64,000 nt of DNA from assembly GCA_016793115.1 (NCBI GenBank), contig JAEUIN010000180.1:18553-82552 (forward strand). Direction: 5' to 3'. The stretch is from Planctomycetaceae bacterium. Its GTDB lineage: Bacteria; Planctomycetota; Planctomycetia; Pirellulales; PNKZ01. This document shows positions 18,501 through 33,500 of this stretch, piece after piece (position 1 is the stretch's first letter; every line of letters begins with the position of its first letter). A program made the translations under genes and the position numbers. The notes under the pieces were generated by a model. That model ran no database searches. It had not been told where the DNA came from and was given only the letters and a program-made list of their open reading frames with translations.

Positions 18501-21500
18501 GGTTCGTCACGGGGACGGACAGCTCGGTGCCGCCCGGAGCGTCGGCCGTGTTGCCGGTGTCGGTGTTGAGGGTTCCGACGGTGACGTAGTTGTTCCCTTC
18601 GAAGGTGAGCCACTCGGCGATGCTATATTCGCCGGCGTCGTTGGCGTTGCCCATCTGCACGGCGAAGTTGGTGCCAGAGCGGAAAATCGTGCCGTCCAAG
18701 TAGCTCAAACTCGTGCCCATCGCGGTGGAAAACTCGGTGGTGCCGTTGCCGGCCGAGTTGTTGCCGTTGTCCACGGTGACACGGAGGGTACCCTGCCGGA
18801 TGTCCATCAGACCGAGGAAGCCGGGATTTCCTGCGGCGGCGAAGGTACTCGAGGTGCCGTTGAGCGTGAGAGTACCCGCCCCCACCTTGATGAGATCGCC
18901 GCGATACGTGGCGTTCGAGACGACGGCGGTGTCTAGATAAAGTTCGGCACCGCCGTTGGCGACGTCGATGGTGCCGCCGTCGCCGTTGAATTGGATGCCC
19001 TTGGCTCCGAGGCTGGTGAATCCCGCTCCGGTGTAGCGCAGCGTACCGCCGTTCATTACGATCGCGGTGGCGGTGGCGTTGGTGCCGAGTTGGTTCGCAT
19101 TATCGAAACTCAGGATCGAGCCGTTGAGGTACGTCTGGCCGCTGTAAGTGTTGGCGGCGCCGAGGACCACGGCGCCGGTGGTGCCGATGGTCGAAGCGTT
19201 CGTCGTGGATGGGCCGGCGATCGTCAGATCGATCCCACCGGTGATGGGCACGTTGAGGTTCAGGTTACCCGCAGCGTAGTGGTGGACGATCAACTCCGTC
19301 GTTCCGCCGCCGGCCGTAAGTCCCGCCCCCACGCCGCCGGTGATGGTCTTGTCGAACGCCCCCACATTGGTGCTGACCAGCAAGCCGGAGGCGGACTGAG
19401 CCAGGGCCGGAGCGGCGATGGTCAGGACGTGCGCGCCGAGATCGACGACGCTCTCCGCGTGGGCGTCAAAACGGAGGCTGTTGATGCTCAACGCACCGCC
19501 CAGCGTGCCGCTGAAGCCGGCCCCGCCGTTTTCCGAGATGTTCCCCGCGGCCGCCCAAGTGGCCACGTTGTTGTTGAGGTCGCCCGCCAGTCGGACTGTG
19601 CCGAAAGAATTCACGTTGTTTCCGGTCGTGGAGTTCACCGCGAAGTCCGTCGCCGTCCGTGCCTGAGTGCCGTAGGTTATCCACGGGATAATCGCATCCT
19701 TCGCCGCCGCCGTGCTGGACACGTTGAAGTTCAGCGTGACCCGTGCCGTGCCGCCCGCCGTGTCGTCTTCGACGAGGTTGGCCGACACGCCTTGGGCGCG
19801 GGTGAAGTTGCTGGTCGTGCTGTTGGCGTTGGCGTTACCAAGGTTCACCGTCATGTCGCGGGCCGTGCCGAGATTGGTGGTCCGAGCGACGATTTCCGTG
19901 CCGCCGAGGCTAAAGTTGAGAACGCGGCTTGCGGCATTATCGGTGGCGATGTTCTCCGTCGTGTTCGCCCCGCTCGATGCAATCGAGATGAGAGAGCCGC
20001 CGTCGAAGCGGGCATTCTGGACGCCCACGAGGGCCACCGAAGTGGCCGCGGTGTGGTTCAGCACCAGGGTGCCGCCGGCGAGGACGAAGTTGGAGTCCGT
20101 CGAGGTGGCGCCTGCGGAGGAATTGCGCAGTTCCAAGGTGCCGCGGCCCTGCTTGAGGAAGTTGAAGTTGTTCGGCGCGGTACCGATGGCGCCGGCGAGT
20201 CGCATCGCAAGGACCACCGTGCCGCCGTCCTGCACCTGGAAGTTCTGAGCGGCGCCGCCGATGGTCAGGGTGCCGTCGCCGTTGCCGAAGGTGACGACGC
20301 CGCTCTCGTGGATACCGCCGAGGAACTTGGCGGTCGTGGCAGAGGTCGTGAAAGAGGACATATTGAAATGCTGACCGGCCTTGGTCAGGTAGATGCCGCC
20401 GCCCTCGAAGCCCAGCCCCTGGTGGGTGGAACCGCCGTTGAGGAGGAAATTAGCGTCGGAAGTCGCCCCGGGAATTCTGCTGAGCGCGGTGTTAGTCCAG
20501 AAACCGGTACCGTCGTTGCCGAGCGCTGCGGGATCGTAGTTCACGAACAGGTTGCCCTGGGTGAGGCGGAGACGGCCCACCGCATTGTATTGGCGGTCGA
20601 GGATGTAGTTGGTCTCTAGAGACGCGCCGCCGAAGGTCACGCGCAGCACCTCGTTCTCATTGGTCCGTGTCCCGGCCAAGGTGGGCAGGGCGGAGATGGG
20701 ATCCGCGATCGGCACGGCGTTGCCGGAGCCGTCGAAGCGATCGCCGAACTGGCCGCGAAGGATGAAGACGTTGTTGCTCGCGTTGTCGAACTGGACGACG
20801 CGGGAGTCGGTCTGGACGATGTCGTTGGAAATGGGAGTGTCGCCGCCGGCGATGTTGCCGTAAATGATGCTGGTGGCGCTGGCGTCGGTGCGAATCCGCG
20901 GCGTAAAGAGCGGGAAGCCCGCGGCATCGACGTTGTCGACGGTGACGTTCGAATACCAAACCGTCACGTCGTTGTCGTTTCGCATCACCTGCTGCTCGCC
21001 TTGCAGGATGCCGATATAGATGTCTTCGCGCGCGGTCGGCGAACCGACGACGATGCCGCCGCCGGTGTTCAGACTGCCGTTGCCCAAGATCACCACGCCG
21101 TTGCCGGCGCCGCCGACGCCCAAAGCGCTGCGGCCGTTTCGCAGGAACAACGTGCCGTCGTTGATCGTGGTCAATCCGGCGTAGCTGTTGGCACCGTCCA
21201 GATTGAGTTGCTGGAAGCCGGTCTTGGTCAGCCCCGCGGCGTTGGTGATGGCGGAGCGAATTTCCAACGTGCCGCCGCCGATCGTCGCGGAGGTGGTGGC
21301 GTAGAAGCCGTTCTGCACGTTGATGATCGCCTCCTTGCCGTCGAAGTCGAGCGCACCGCCCAGGATAAACGTGCCGGCGCTCGAGGTGTTGCCCACCGTG
21401 AAGTAGGCGCTGCTGATCATGCCCGAAGTGATCTTCAGAGTGCCGTCGACGTTGAGCGTAATCGCGTGATGGTCGATGAAGTTCATCGCCGTGGTGTCGG

Positions 21501-24500
21501 CGTGAACCGTGCCGCCGGAACCGTCGTGATCCTGCAGGATGCCGAAACGCAGGGAGTTGACGGTAGTGTTGTCCTTCATCTGGGTCAGTACGTCGCTGAG
21601 ATTGACGTTCTGGTCGGGTGTGATTGCGCCGCTGAGAATGCCGTCGGCCGGCGTGAAGTACTCATCGTCATCCAGCGGACGGAGGTAGCCGCTTTCATAC
21701 GTCATGAAGTGACTGCCCGAGAGCAGCTGCAAGTTGCGTTGCTGATTCCACAGATCGGTGGCGTTGCCGTTGTTGAACCCGAGATTGCGGAAATCGGTGT
21801 CGAGTCCCAGCGGCGCCACGCCGCCGAAGACGCCCTGCACGATGCTGCGAGTCGTCGTATCGGCCGCACCGCCCGCGCCCAATTGAGAAATATTGAGCGT
21901 GCCGACCGCAAGACGGGCGTTCTCGCCCGCCGTAAGCGCTGTTGAGAACGTCGAGGTCGCATCGAGGACCGTGACTCGGAGTACGCCGCCGGCGGTGCGA
22001 TTGAGCGTGGTGATCGTCGCGTCCATGTCCGCGCCGGAACCGTCGGTGCCGTAAAGATCGAAGATGTTGGCCCCCGAGTTGACGTTCACCGTGCCGAATA
22101 CTTCGGTGTTGTCCACGAGGCCGCCGTTGATACGCAGCCAGCCGTGCTCAAGATTGATCACCGCGGCGTCGTTGACGCGGTTGTTGTTGTTGCCGCCGAC
22201 CACGCCGGACGTCGGGTCCAACCGCGTGGTGTTGTCGAGCGTGACCATGCCGCGGCGCTGGAGCAGGATCCCGGAGGTGTTGGCAACGGCGCCGTTGGCG
22301 CCGTTAAGGGTGAGCCCCCACTCGGCCCAACCTTCGCCAAGACCGTTGGTGGCATAGTCGACGCCGTTGATCTTGTAGGTATGGGATTCCCACGGCGCGG
22401 CGCTGGTACCGAACCGCAGCACGTTGACGGCACCGGTGAAGGTGTTGTCGGCCGTCAGACGGGTTTCCGAAAAGCCCATCTTCGTGAAGCCGCCTGCACC
22501 GGTGAGCGCCCCGCCGAGCACCAGTTTCGTGGCCGGCGCGACGGTGGTGTTCCCCTGCTCCTGGACGGAGTAGTTGCCGAACGAGTCGTTAAAGAGAATG
22601 TTGCGATGGGCGCCGCCCATGAGACTGATGTTGCCGTCTAGATAAGTCGTTCCATCCGGGATGGTGAAGAAATCCACCTGGAGATAGTTGTGGCCGCCCG
22701 AAAGGCTACGCGGGCCTCCCGGCGTGCCGACGGCGAAGACGTCCGCAGCGACGCCGTCCATGGTGATCCCGAAGGTGTGGTGGGTGCCGAACCAATTTTC
22801 GAGCAAAAGACGGGACCCGACGTTGGCCCCCGTGCCGGCGATGCCGCCGGTGAGATCCGCGGCGGTGACGTCGCTATAGCCGATGTAAATGCCGTTGGTG
22901 ATGTTCCCCGAGGTGATCGCATTGCCGGAGGCGCCGCCGATGTTGGCGGAGACCTCATGACGAAGACGTGTACCGCCTTCCAAAATGGAGATGCGGCTCA
23001 GCGCGGAGGAGAAACTCGGATCGGCGATCACAAAATTGTCCGTGCCGTTGCGACCGCCCCGTACGGCAAGTTCGAAGCCGCCGCCGTCGATGACCGGGCT
23101 GTTACGGGTGAAGGCGCCGCTGAGGCCGTTGGCGTTGCTAAGGTTCGTGTCAAAGGTGCCGATAATGAGGGCGGAAGCGTTCGCCGTGCCGCCCGAGTTG
23201 ACCGTAACGTCGGCATTGAGCTTGAGGAAGGAAAGCTGCCCGGTGCCCGAGGTGTTGCGGAGCGAACCGGTGTTGTTGTGTCCGTCACCCGAGATCTCGA
23301 TGAACTTACGGGCGGGGTCGCTGTCGTCGCCGTAGTTCAGCGCTTGGCCGCGCAGATCGAGCGAAGCTCCGGCGGCCACGACGACCTCGTTTCCTGCGCC
23401 GTGCGCACCGAGGGCGCGGGCGCCGCCGACATAGAGGACGCCGTCGTTGACCCGGATCTGGCCGAGGAGGGTCGGTGTCCTGTTGATGCCGGTGTAGCCG
23501 TCGTAGACGTCCGCAAAATTGTTGGCGCTGATCTGGAGGATGCCGTCGCCGGTCTTGGTGAAGCCTTTGTTACCGTAGATGACGCCGGAGATATTGAGTC
23601 CGACGAAGTTCGGGCTGGTGCCGACTGGGGCGTCGAACACCAAGCCCGCTGCGGTGGTGTTGTTGAAATTCTGACGTCCGGAGAACGCTCCCTGGCCGGT
23701 GGTTGTGAAGTTCTGGAGGTTAAAGATCGTGCCTTCGGCGTAGTTGATCACCTTGTTGAGCGAGCGGCCGTCACGGAACACGAAGTTGACGCTGTTTTGC
23801 ACACTGACGACCCCGCGGACGCCGCCTAGGGCGTTGTTGTTGGCGTTCACCTGGACGGTACCGCCGAAGAAGTCGAGGTCGCCGTTCCAATTACCGTTGT
23901 CGTCGTCGAAGAGCAGTGCGGCTTGGTTGCCTGCGTCCATGACGATCCGGCCTTCTCCGTTGAAGGCCGGCGCGTTGTAAACGGTGGTATTGGTGGTCAA
24001 GAAGCGCAAAGTGGAGCCCTCGGCAAGCTGCCAACCCGCGGCCATATTGCCGGAAGCCTGATTAATACCGCTGAGATAGGCGTTGGTGGGAGTGCCGGGA
24101 GCGGCGGCCGTGCCGCCGACCTGAATTTCACCTTCAAAGAGGTTGACGTTGCCGGTAAAGGTGTTCAGGCCCGAAAGGATGAGCTTGCCCGCGCCCGTCT
24201 TGGTCAGCGCCTGGGCGTTGGTGTTGTTCTGGATGACGGAGTTGATCTCCAGCACGTTGGTCGTGCTGTGCTGGTGGATGATGAGTGCCTCTAGGCCGGC
24301 CGTGTTGGCGGCATTTTGGATGGCACCCCCGGTGATGACGACGTCGCCCGCGCTGACGTTCGGGGTGACAAGCAAGCCGCCGCCGGTCATGGCGAAAGTG
24401 CCGCCGAGGGTGAGGGTGCCGCCCGCCGCGTTATTGAAGCGCAAGGTGTTGGCGGCGGTGCCGACGCCCGCATAAGTGGTCACGTCCACGTTGTTCGCGG

Positions 24501-27500
24501 CCGCGTAGGCGTCGACGTTGTAGCTCGCAATCGCGTTGACGGCGCCATCGCCGCCGTTGGTGGAATTGAAGGCCCAGTCCGTCTTGGCGACGGTGGCATA
24601 GCCGACGCCGAGGATACCATTGGTGTTGGTCGTGTCCGTCTGCGCGATGCCGGCCGCGCCGAAGTCGATGGTACCGTTGCTCGCGGAGCGAGTGATGGCG
24701 TTCATACGTAAGATCGCCGTACTACCGCCCGCGCGGGTGACGGCGTTGGCGCCGGGCTCGAGCGTCACGGCGCTGACGATTTCCGTGTGGCTGCCGCCGC
24801 TGAGGTGAACCGTGCCGCCGCCCTGTCCGGAGGTTTTCGTCGCGCCGGCCACATTCGGATCGACGCCCGGCGTAGTGTGAACGGTGATGCCGCCCAGGGT
24901 CAGCGCGGCCGTGTCAGCCAGCTTGGAAGTGTTGTTCGCGCCGAATTCCAGGATGAGGGTACCGTCGCGGACGAAGGAGGCCCCGGTGCTCGTGTTGAGG
25001 CCGGAGAGGATCAGATTACCGTTGCCCAGCTTGATGAAGGCGCCCGCTCCGGAGAACATCGTGGTGCCGTTATTCAACTGCAGCGACGCGCCGGAGTCCA
25101 CGTCCACGCGGAAGTTCACCGCCGTGGTGACCGTGCCGCTCAGGATGTTGGTGCCGCTGCGCACGCTGAGGCCGCCTTCCGCCGTGACGTTGGTGATGGC
25201 GTTGGCCAGGGTGATGCCCACGCCGCCGCGGATCTCAAGGCCCACGCCGGCACCTCCGTTAATCGAAATGGCGCCGGAACCGAGAGCGTTGCCGGCCTGA
25301 ATCGCCAAGGTACCGCCGGTGATGCCGGTGCCGCCGGTGTAGGTGTTGCCCGCGACGTCGGGGGTGATGAGCCACATACCGGCATCCACTTTGGAAAGCG
25401 TCGTGGCCCCGCCGCCGTCGGTGATCTGCGGACGGAACGTGTTGTCGCTAAGCGTGCCGCCGCCGAGGACGAGCGTCCGCGCGCCGGAGCCCGTAAAGGC
25501 GATCGCTCCGGTGTTGCTGAACGTGAGAGCCGGTGCGGTGGTGGTGCCGATGACCGTGCCCGCGGCGTTGATGCGAGCGCCGGCGGCGCCGAGCCCCATC
25601 GTAAAGAGCCGGTCGGTCGATTGATCGGCGTAGCCTTGCCATTGCAACACGCCGCCGAAGGTGCCGGCCGTATTGGAGCCGAACACGAGATTCGCCGCCG
25701 CGTTGGTGCCGGCGCCGATGCCGCTGCCGAGGCCGCCGTCGGCGAGGTGCCAGACGATCGCGGTCGTGTTGCCGGTGGCGGTGCCGGTGGCCGAAATGAT
25801 CGCCGTTCCCGTGTAGGTATTCTTGGCGGAGACGTTCATGGTTGCGGCGGCGGCGGCGGTCGTGCGCGTCAAACCTCCGTCGCCCGTGATCAGGCCGTTC
25901 ATGGTGCTGGTGCCCGCGGCGCCGACGGTCAACGTCTGCCCGGCGAGAATCTCCACTTCGGTCAGCACGTCGCCCGAGAGCAGGCCGATGGTTTCCGAAT
26001 CGATCACGCGCAGCTTGGCGGTCCCGGAGAAGAGACCGTCGCCGCCGTCGCCGTTCAGAGCAACGGTGTTGCCGTTGGCGATGGCGTTGCCGCCCGCGAT
26101 TTCGAGAATACCGTCGTTAATCGTCGTTTGACCGGTATACGTGTTGACGCCCGCTAGACGCCAGGTTCCGGCGCCTTCCTTTATTAGCGACACGGTGTTG
26201 GCGCTGCCGTTGGAGATGATGCCGGAAATGGCGTTCGCGCCGCCATTCGTGCCGTCGAGGAACCAAGTGCGGTTGCCGTTGGCGCCGGACGTCAGGTTCC
26301 CCTGGATCACGACCGCACCCAAGCCGTCATTGATGATCTGGCCGCTGCCGGGGTTAGTGGTGCTGCTGAAGGACTGGGTGATGGTGATGTTCGAAGGCAG
26401 GGTGAAGGCGGCTGCGTTGGTGCTGTTGAAAATAATGGTGCCGTTGTTACCGGAGTTCGGGGCGAGAACGTTCGTGCCCTGAGCGGTCGTAAGGCTACCA
26501 TTGCTGATCTGGTCGCCGCTGCCGAACATGTCGTAACGGCGGCCGTTGAAGTCCGCGGTGCCCAGATCGATTGTCCGCGTCGCGGTAAGGTTTCCGAGTT
26601 GGCTCGTCGCGGCCGCTCCGCCGGTGCCGAGATCGCCGCCGAACTCAAGCATGCCCACGTTGACGATGATGTTACCTGAAAAGTTATTGCCGGAATTCGT
26701 CAACGCCCAACGCCCGCTCAAACCGTAGCGGTCGTCGTCGTTGACCTTTGGATTCATTGCCAGAGTTAGAATGCCGCCGGACTGGGTGATGAGGCCGCTA
26801 ATCTCATTCTTGATGGGATTGAAGTACCCGCCCGTCTGGCCGGTGAGTTGTAGGGTGTTGGTGGCGGTGGCGGTGATGTTGCCGCTGAGGACAAGGGCGC
26901 CGCTCCCGCTGGCTGTGACCCGGTTGCTGCCGGCGGCAGTTAACGTGGCGCCGGTGCCGGCCAGCGTGATGTCGCCCGCATACGTTTCGCCGCCGCCGAC
27001 ATACTCTAGGCGACCGGCGTTCGAACCGCTGCCGAGCGTGACCGAGCTAAAACTGCCGATGGCGTTCGCCAAGTTCGCGGCTCCAACCGTGCCGTTGTTC
27101 AACGTCAATGTTCCCGTGGCCGTGTTCGTGCCGTACATGGCCATGTAGTTGCCGCCCGCGAGTGTCAGGTTGCCGTCGCCGGTGAAGGCACCGGCGATGA
27201 GTTGGGACGCATTGTCGTCGACCGTCAGCATGGCTCCGACGGCGATGTCCGTGACGGCGCCCCGTTGCATGTACAGCAGGCCGATGGTTTCGTTGCCGGC
27301 GACGCTCAAGACGGCGTCGCGCAGGACATGCATATCGTTGTCGTTGTGAATCGTATCGACGCCGCCGGTGCCGATGACGACCGTTCCGGCCCGCAGATAA
27401 GTGTTGCCGGTATTGAACGTATTCACGCCCAGCAACGTCGTCGTGCCAGTGTTGGCGAAGACCCACACGTTGTTGCCCGACAAGACTCCGTGATAAGCGT

Positions 27501-30500
27501 TGCTCGTCGAGCCGCCAAACTTAAAGATGCCGTTGTTGACGATATTGAGGAGATTGTTCGAGCTGCCCCCGAAGATCGTTCCGGAGAAGGTCAGCACGCC
27601 GCCGGCCTCGGTCTGCAGAATGGCGCGGCCGGTCGAGGCGCTGTTCGCGCCGATGGTCAAGTTGCCGGCGAGTTCGACATTGCCGATTCCTTGTCGCAAG
27701 AAGTGAGCGTTCAGCGTCGTCGCCGCATTCAATGTCATGCTATTGGCCAGGACCGTGTCGGCGATCAGGTGCGTCCGCAGCAAGGAACTGCCCGCGGTCG
27801 CTTGCAGGGTGACGTTGCCGGAACCGATCGCGCCGGTGTAGGTATCGTTGCCGATTCGCACCTCTGCGGCCGCGTTGGCGATCGCGACGCTGCCGATCGT
27901 CCAGATTCCGGAGAAACCGGAGTTGTCGGCCGTGAAATACGCCGTGCCGCGTGCCTGCGTAATGGACCCGGTGCCGGTAATGTCGTTCTCGATCACGTAG
28001 TGCCCATCGTTCACGTTCAGAATCAGGCTGCCGTCGTTGACGACGTTGCCGGTCCCCAGCCAGCCGCGGGAATTGTTGCCGATCTGTAGAATGCCGCCGC
28101 TCGTGATCGTCGTGTCCTGCCAACGAGCTCCTGTGGCGGTCGCCGGAGCGAGCGTCACGCGCGACGTCCCCCCGGTTCCATCGACGGTCAAACTGTTGCC
28201 ATAGCCGTAGATCTCGCCCGTGACGAGATGATTGACCGGCGCTCCCGGATTGCTTACTCGAATGGTACTGTCGCCGGTGAGCACGATGGGAGCCGCGAGG
28301 GTCGTGGCCGCAGTGCTGTGAAGGTCGACGGTGCCGCCGGCGAGATTGAGAACTTCGGCGATGGTGCCGCCGGCGGCGACGTTGACGAGCAGAGTGCCCC
28401 CCGCGTTGACCGATGTGAGATTGGCCCAGCGATTGGTCGCGGCCGTAGCGGCGAGGCCGAGCCCGGCGTTATGGGTGATTTCCAATGTTCCGGCGCGAAC
28501 GGTCACGCGTCCGGCGAACGTATTCGCACCGCTCAAAGTCGTCACGCCGGAACCCAATTGCTCGACGTTGCCGGTGCCGGAAATCACGGCCGCGATCGCT
28601 TGAGGGTTATTACGGTTGATGCCGAGGGTGCCGTTGTTGAGGATGGCCCCCGAACCGACCATGCCCGCCGCTCCACCGTTGCCGAGTTGCAAGTAGCCGT
28701 AGCCGACGTTCGTGGCGCCGGTGCCGACGAGATCGTTGGCGATGATCGTCCGGCCGCCGCCGGCGGTCGTGATGATCGTGTTCGTACCGCCGACGTTGGA
28801 GAGGACGAGATCGCCCAGCGGGTTGTACTGATGGATGATCAGTTCGCCGCCGGCGGCATCCAGCGCTCCGGAGATGGCGGACGTGTTGGCACCGACGTTG
28901 CCGGTGACGAGGATGCCGCCCATCGAAAGCGTGGTGGCGCCGGTGATGTCGGCCGCGTTCGCTCCGCTGAAACGAACCGTGGCGGCGTTACCGCCCGCAT
29001 TGGCTCCCGCGGAAGTGATGTCGGTGTGCTGCGCACCGACGAAGGTGTCTGCGTTGTAAGCGACGCTGCCCGTGATCGCGGCGGCGGTTCCGTTGGCGAC
29101 GGCCCACGTATTCTGATTGAAGGTGGCATAGGCCGCGTCGGTGCCGCCGAGGATGCCGTTGATGTTCGAGGTACTCGTGGCGGCGGCGGAGCGGCCGAAG
29201 TCGATCGTGCCGCCGGCGGCTCGGGTGATGGAGCCGAGGTTCAGTCCGTCGACGCCCGTATCGAGATAGCCCGTCGTCGCGCTGAGAGCTCGAACGGAGG
29301 ATGCTCCCGCGTTGAGCGAAGTGCTCACCGCACTCTCCAAGATACCGGCCGCGGAATCGGTGCTGATGACGCGGATCGTGGCGCCGTTAAGCGTGATCGC
29401 GCCGGAGGTCGGAACGATGTTATTGCCGCTGCCGTAGTTGAGATTCAGCGACGAGCCGCTGCTGAGCGTAATGCCGCCGGTGTGGGCCAAGTCGCCCGTC
29501 ACCGTCAACCCGCCGAAGCCGGACAGGACCAGCGCGCCGGCACCGCTCGTTGCGCCGGTATAAGCGGGGGCGGAGGCGGCGCCGCTCCCGGCCTCGCGGA
29601 GGGTCAACGCCTGCGTCAACACGGCATCGCCGGAGCCGGCCAGCGAACCGATCGTGTCGGCCAGGGTAACCGTCAATTGAGTACCGGTGCCGTTGAGGCT
29701 GATGCGGGCCGCGGGCAGACCGGTGCTGTTGATCGCGCCGCCGGAACGATTAAGCGTCACGGCGGCGTTGGCGCCGACATTGATCGTGCCGCCGAAGCCG
29801 GCGCTGTTACCGGTGAGCGACAGCGTGGCGGCTGCGGACGCATTGATGTTGAGCACGCCGGCCAAGTTGGCAGTGAACGCCGTCGCCGTGGTCTGCGTGG
29901 TCTGATTGCCGAGGGTCAGCGAACCGTTGAGCAGTTGAATCGTGCCGCCGGTGCTGCCGGCATTGATGCGCGTGACGGTTTGCGTCGTTCCGTTAATATC
30001 TAACGTGCCGCCGGTAAGTCGCAAACCGGTGGCCGTCGACAAGGTGCCGAAGACGTCGCCGCCGGCGACCGCACCGACGCCGGCCGAACGGCTGAGCACG
30101 CCAGTACGCAACGTACCGGCGGTGATCTGGGTTTCACCCGAGTGAGCATTGCCGCTCGTGCCGGTGAGGTTCCACAGATGGTTGCCCGACTTGATCAAAG
30201 TCGCCGTCCCCTGAATGTCGCCGTTGAAGGTGTACACGCCGCCCAAGGTGAAGACGTTTGGGCTGGTGTTCTCGTTCACGGTCAGGTTGTTGGTCAGGGT
30301 GACGACGGGAGCGACCGAAGCGAGGTAGTTGCTCGTCGTGCCGCCGACAGGTTGCGTGCCGGTGCCAAGAATGATGCGTGAAGCTCCCGCGCCGCCCTGG
30401 AGGAATGGAATCGTGTCGCCGCCGGTGGTGGTGACGGCGAGGGTGACGCCCCGGTTGCTCAGGTAAACCTCGTTGGAGGCGTCAAAGCCGGCCGCGCCGG

Positions 30501-33500
30501 CGATCGTGAAGGTGCCGTCGTCGACGAACACCGGTCCGTCGAAAACGTCGGCGGTCGGGTTGCTCCAAGTGAAGTTACCAATGCCTTCCTTGAGGAGCAT
30601 GGTGGAGCCGTTGCCGAGGAAGCGGCCCGTAAAGGTACTCGTGCTGTTGTCGCCGCCGACGGCCAGCACGGCCACGTTGGCGCCCGAGAGGAGGTTGATG
30701 CTGGTCGTGGCTCCGGCGCCGCCGCTGAGCGAGCCGACTCGTTCGAAAGACAACAGGTTGGTCGTGCTGTCGGCGAAATTGAGATTGGTCGTGTTCGCGG
30801 CGGAGAAGACGATTTGTGAGCTATCGCTCAAGGTGTCGTGTAGCGAGAACTTCTGGCCGGTCCAGACGCCGCCGACCTGAACGGTGCCGTCGTCCACGGT
30901 GGTGATGCCGGAGTGGCTGCTGTTGCCGGTGAGCACGAGCAGGCCGGTGCCGTTCTTGGTGAACCCGCCCAGGCCGGTGATGGCGCTACCGACGACGCTC
31001 ACCGAGGTGATGGTCGGGGCGAAATTCAAGCTGGGCCCGGCGGGAGGCGTGCGGTTCACCAACACGGTGTTGTTGTCCAAAATCTGGACGATGTAACCGG
31101 GAGCGGTCACGCCGGTGCCGGAAATGAGATCGCCCACACGGACGAGGCTGGTGTCGATATCGCGCACGATCCGACCGTTGGCGGCGGCCGAGTCGGCCGT
31201 CGCGGCCAAAGCGGTCGGCGTCCCGTTGGCGTATGTCGCCGTGAGCGTGGCTCCCGCCCCGAGCGTGAGCAACGTGTCGAAGGTGCCGCTGTAGGCTCCG
31301 ATCACGTCGGAGGCGTTCACCGCGAAGGTGGTACTGTAGCCGCGGTTGACGACGTTCGTCGTGTTCGCGAGTTGCGCGTTGCCGCCCAAAGTCAGCCCGC
31401 CGCCCGACTGACCGTTCATGCTTTGAATCAGCACGTCGCCGGTGAAGCTCAGCGCTCCGGTGAAGGTCTGCATGCCGCCGCCGACCTTCGTGAGGCCGCC
31501 GGTGCTCCCGCCGGCGACATCGCCGGCGAAGGCGGCGTTCACGTTGTCAAATCCAAGCGTGAGCGACCCGGTGGTCAGCAGGATGCTGCCCCCGACGGCG
31601 CCGCCTCCGGAGAGCGAGCCGAACGACTCGCCGACGCCGCTAAGGTCGAAGTTGACCCCGGCGACGTTCGCCAGATTGATGCCGACGTTGTCGGCGACGG
31701 CCGAACCCGGCCGGCCGGCCGCAAGCTGGAGCGTACCGGCGGTGAGGGAGAACGTCTTCGCGCCGGAGGTAGCGCCAATTCGGCTGTTGAGGACGAACAC
31801 GCCCCCGTCGTTCTGCAGGGCGCCTCCCGCGCCTTCGACCAAGAACACTCGGTCGACGGCTTCTCCCGCGCCGGTGTAGATCAGGGTGCCGGTGGAACTC
31901 GTCCCGCCGAAATAGACGGCGGCATCGGGAGCGGTACCGGTGCCGAGAGGCCCGGCGACGCCGATGTTGCCGATCGTGTTGACGCTGATCGCGCCGTTCT
32001 GAATCGAGGTGCGCCCGATGTACGTATTGACGCCCGTAAGCGTCATCGTCCCCGTGCCGGTCTTGACGAGCTCCAGCGTGGAATCCGCCGCTTGGCTGAT
32101 GATGCCGGCGTAGGTCGTGGAACTGTTGTCGCCGCCGGTTGTGAAGGTCACCGATCCGGTCGTCGTGGAGTTGGTCACGAGGCCGCCCGCGGCACCGGCG
32201 AGCGAGCCGACCTCGCCGTTGAATCCTGCGAGTTCAAGCGTGCCCGCCGCGCCGATCGTCAGCGCCGTGCCGGTCGGCAGGGCATTGACAACGCCGTACC
32301 GGAGAGTGCCTGCGGACACCGTCGTGGAGCCGGCATACGTGTTCGCCAGCGTCAGAGTCAAAGTGCCTGCGCCGGTCTTATTGATACCGGACGCGCCGGT
32401 TCCGGTCAGCGGGGCGTTCAAGTTCAACGTCGCCGCGGTCGAGCTCAGCACGTCGCCGTTCCACACCACGGGGCTGATGTCGATCGTCCGTACCGCGCCG
32501 CCGAGGTCGATATTTCCCGCCCCCGTGGCGGAGATCGTCGAAACCGCACCGGGATTCTGGGAGGTCGCCGTCAGGTTGCCGTTGAGCGTCAACGTGGAGG
32601 CACCGATGGTCAAGGTCGGCGTTGTGCCGCCGTGATTATCGAAGCTCAATCCGCCGATCGTCTGGTTGAAGTTGCCGAAATCCACCGAGGCGCCGCCCAT
32701 GATGGTAAGCACTCCGGTGCTCCCCATCTGGCCTGAGGAACCGAAGATGACCTGCGTATTGCGATCGACGAACGCGCCAGGATTACCGCTGTAACCGCCG
32801 GTGACGGTAAGGTTACCTGGGACGGCAAAAGTCGTCGCGCCGTCGGCGCCGGGGGTGGCGAGAGTGACTCGTCCGGAGTTGACCCAAGTACCGCCGCTGT
32901 AGGTGTTGGCCCCGGTCAGGACGAAGTCGTTGGTGGCCGCCTGAGTACCGCGGCCCTGGTTGGCCGCGATGACCACTGCGACCGGGCCGGCACCGTTGTC
33001 GACGATGTTCGCGCTCACGGTGATGTCGCGATTGCCGGTGTTGTCCCCCTGACCGTTGAACCACGTCAGGCCGTGAAGATAGAGGTCGCCGCCTACGTTC
33101 AAAGCTCCGGCGGTCAGGTTACCGTTTTGCACGGTCATCGTCCGTCCGTCGGTCACGTTGGAAAGAATGACACCGCCGCTGACGACGGCGAGCGTGTTGC
33201 CGCCGAGATCGAGAACGCTGCTGCCGGTCGAACTGGTCGCACCTTGGAAGTTGAAGCTGTTGAGCGTGCGGTTCCCGGTCAACGTCGTCGTGATTCCGGC
33301 GGTCGGGATCACGATACGAACGTTGTCCGTCGCCGCAGCCAGGTTCGGATCGACGACCGGGGAGTAACCGGCATACCCGGTCGAACTGAGCCCGCCGACG
33401 CCCATAGCGGGCGTGTAGCTGGCGAATTCGCGCTCGAGCGTGGCCCAACCGCCGATGAGATGATTGGTGAGCCCGTCGCCGATGTTGGTGGTGGCGACGC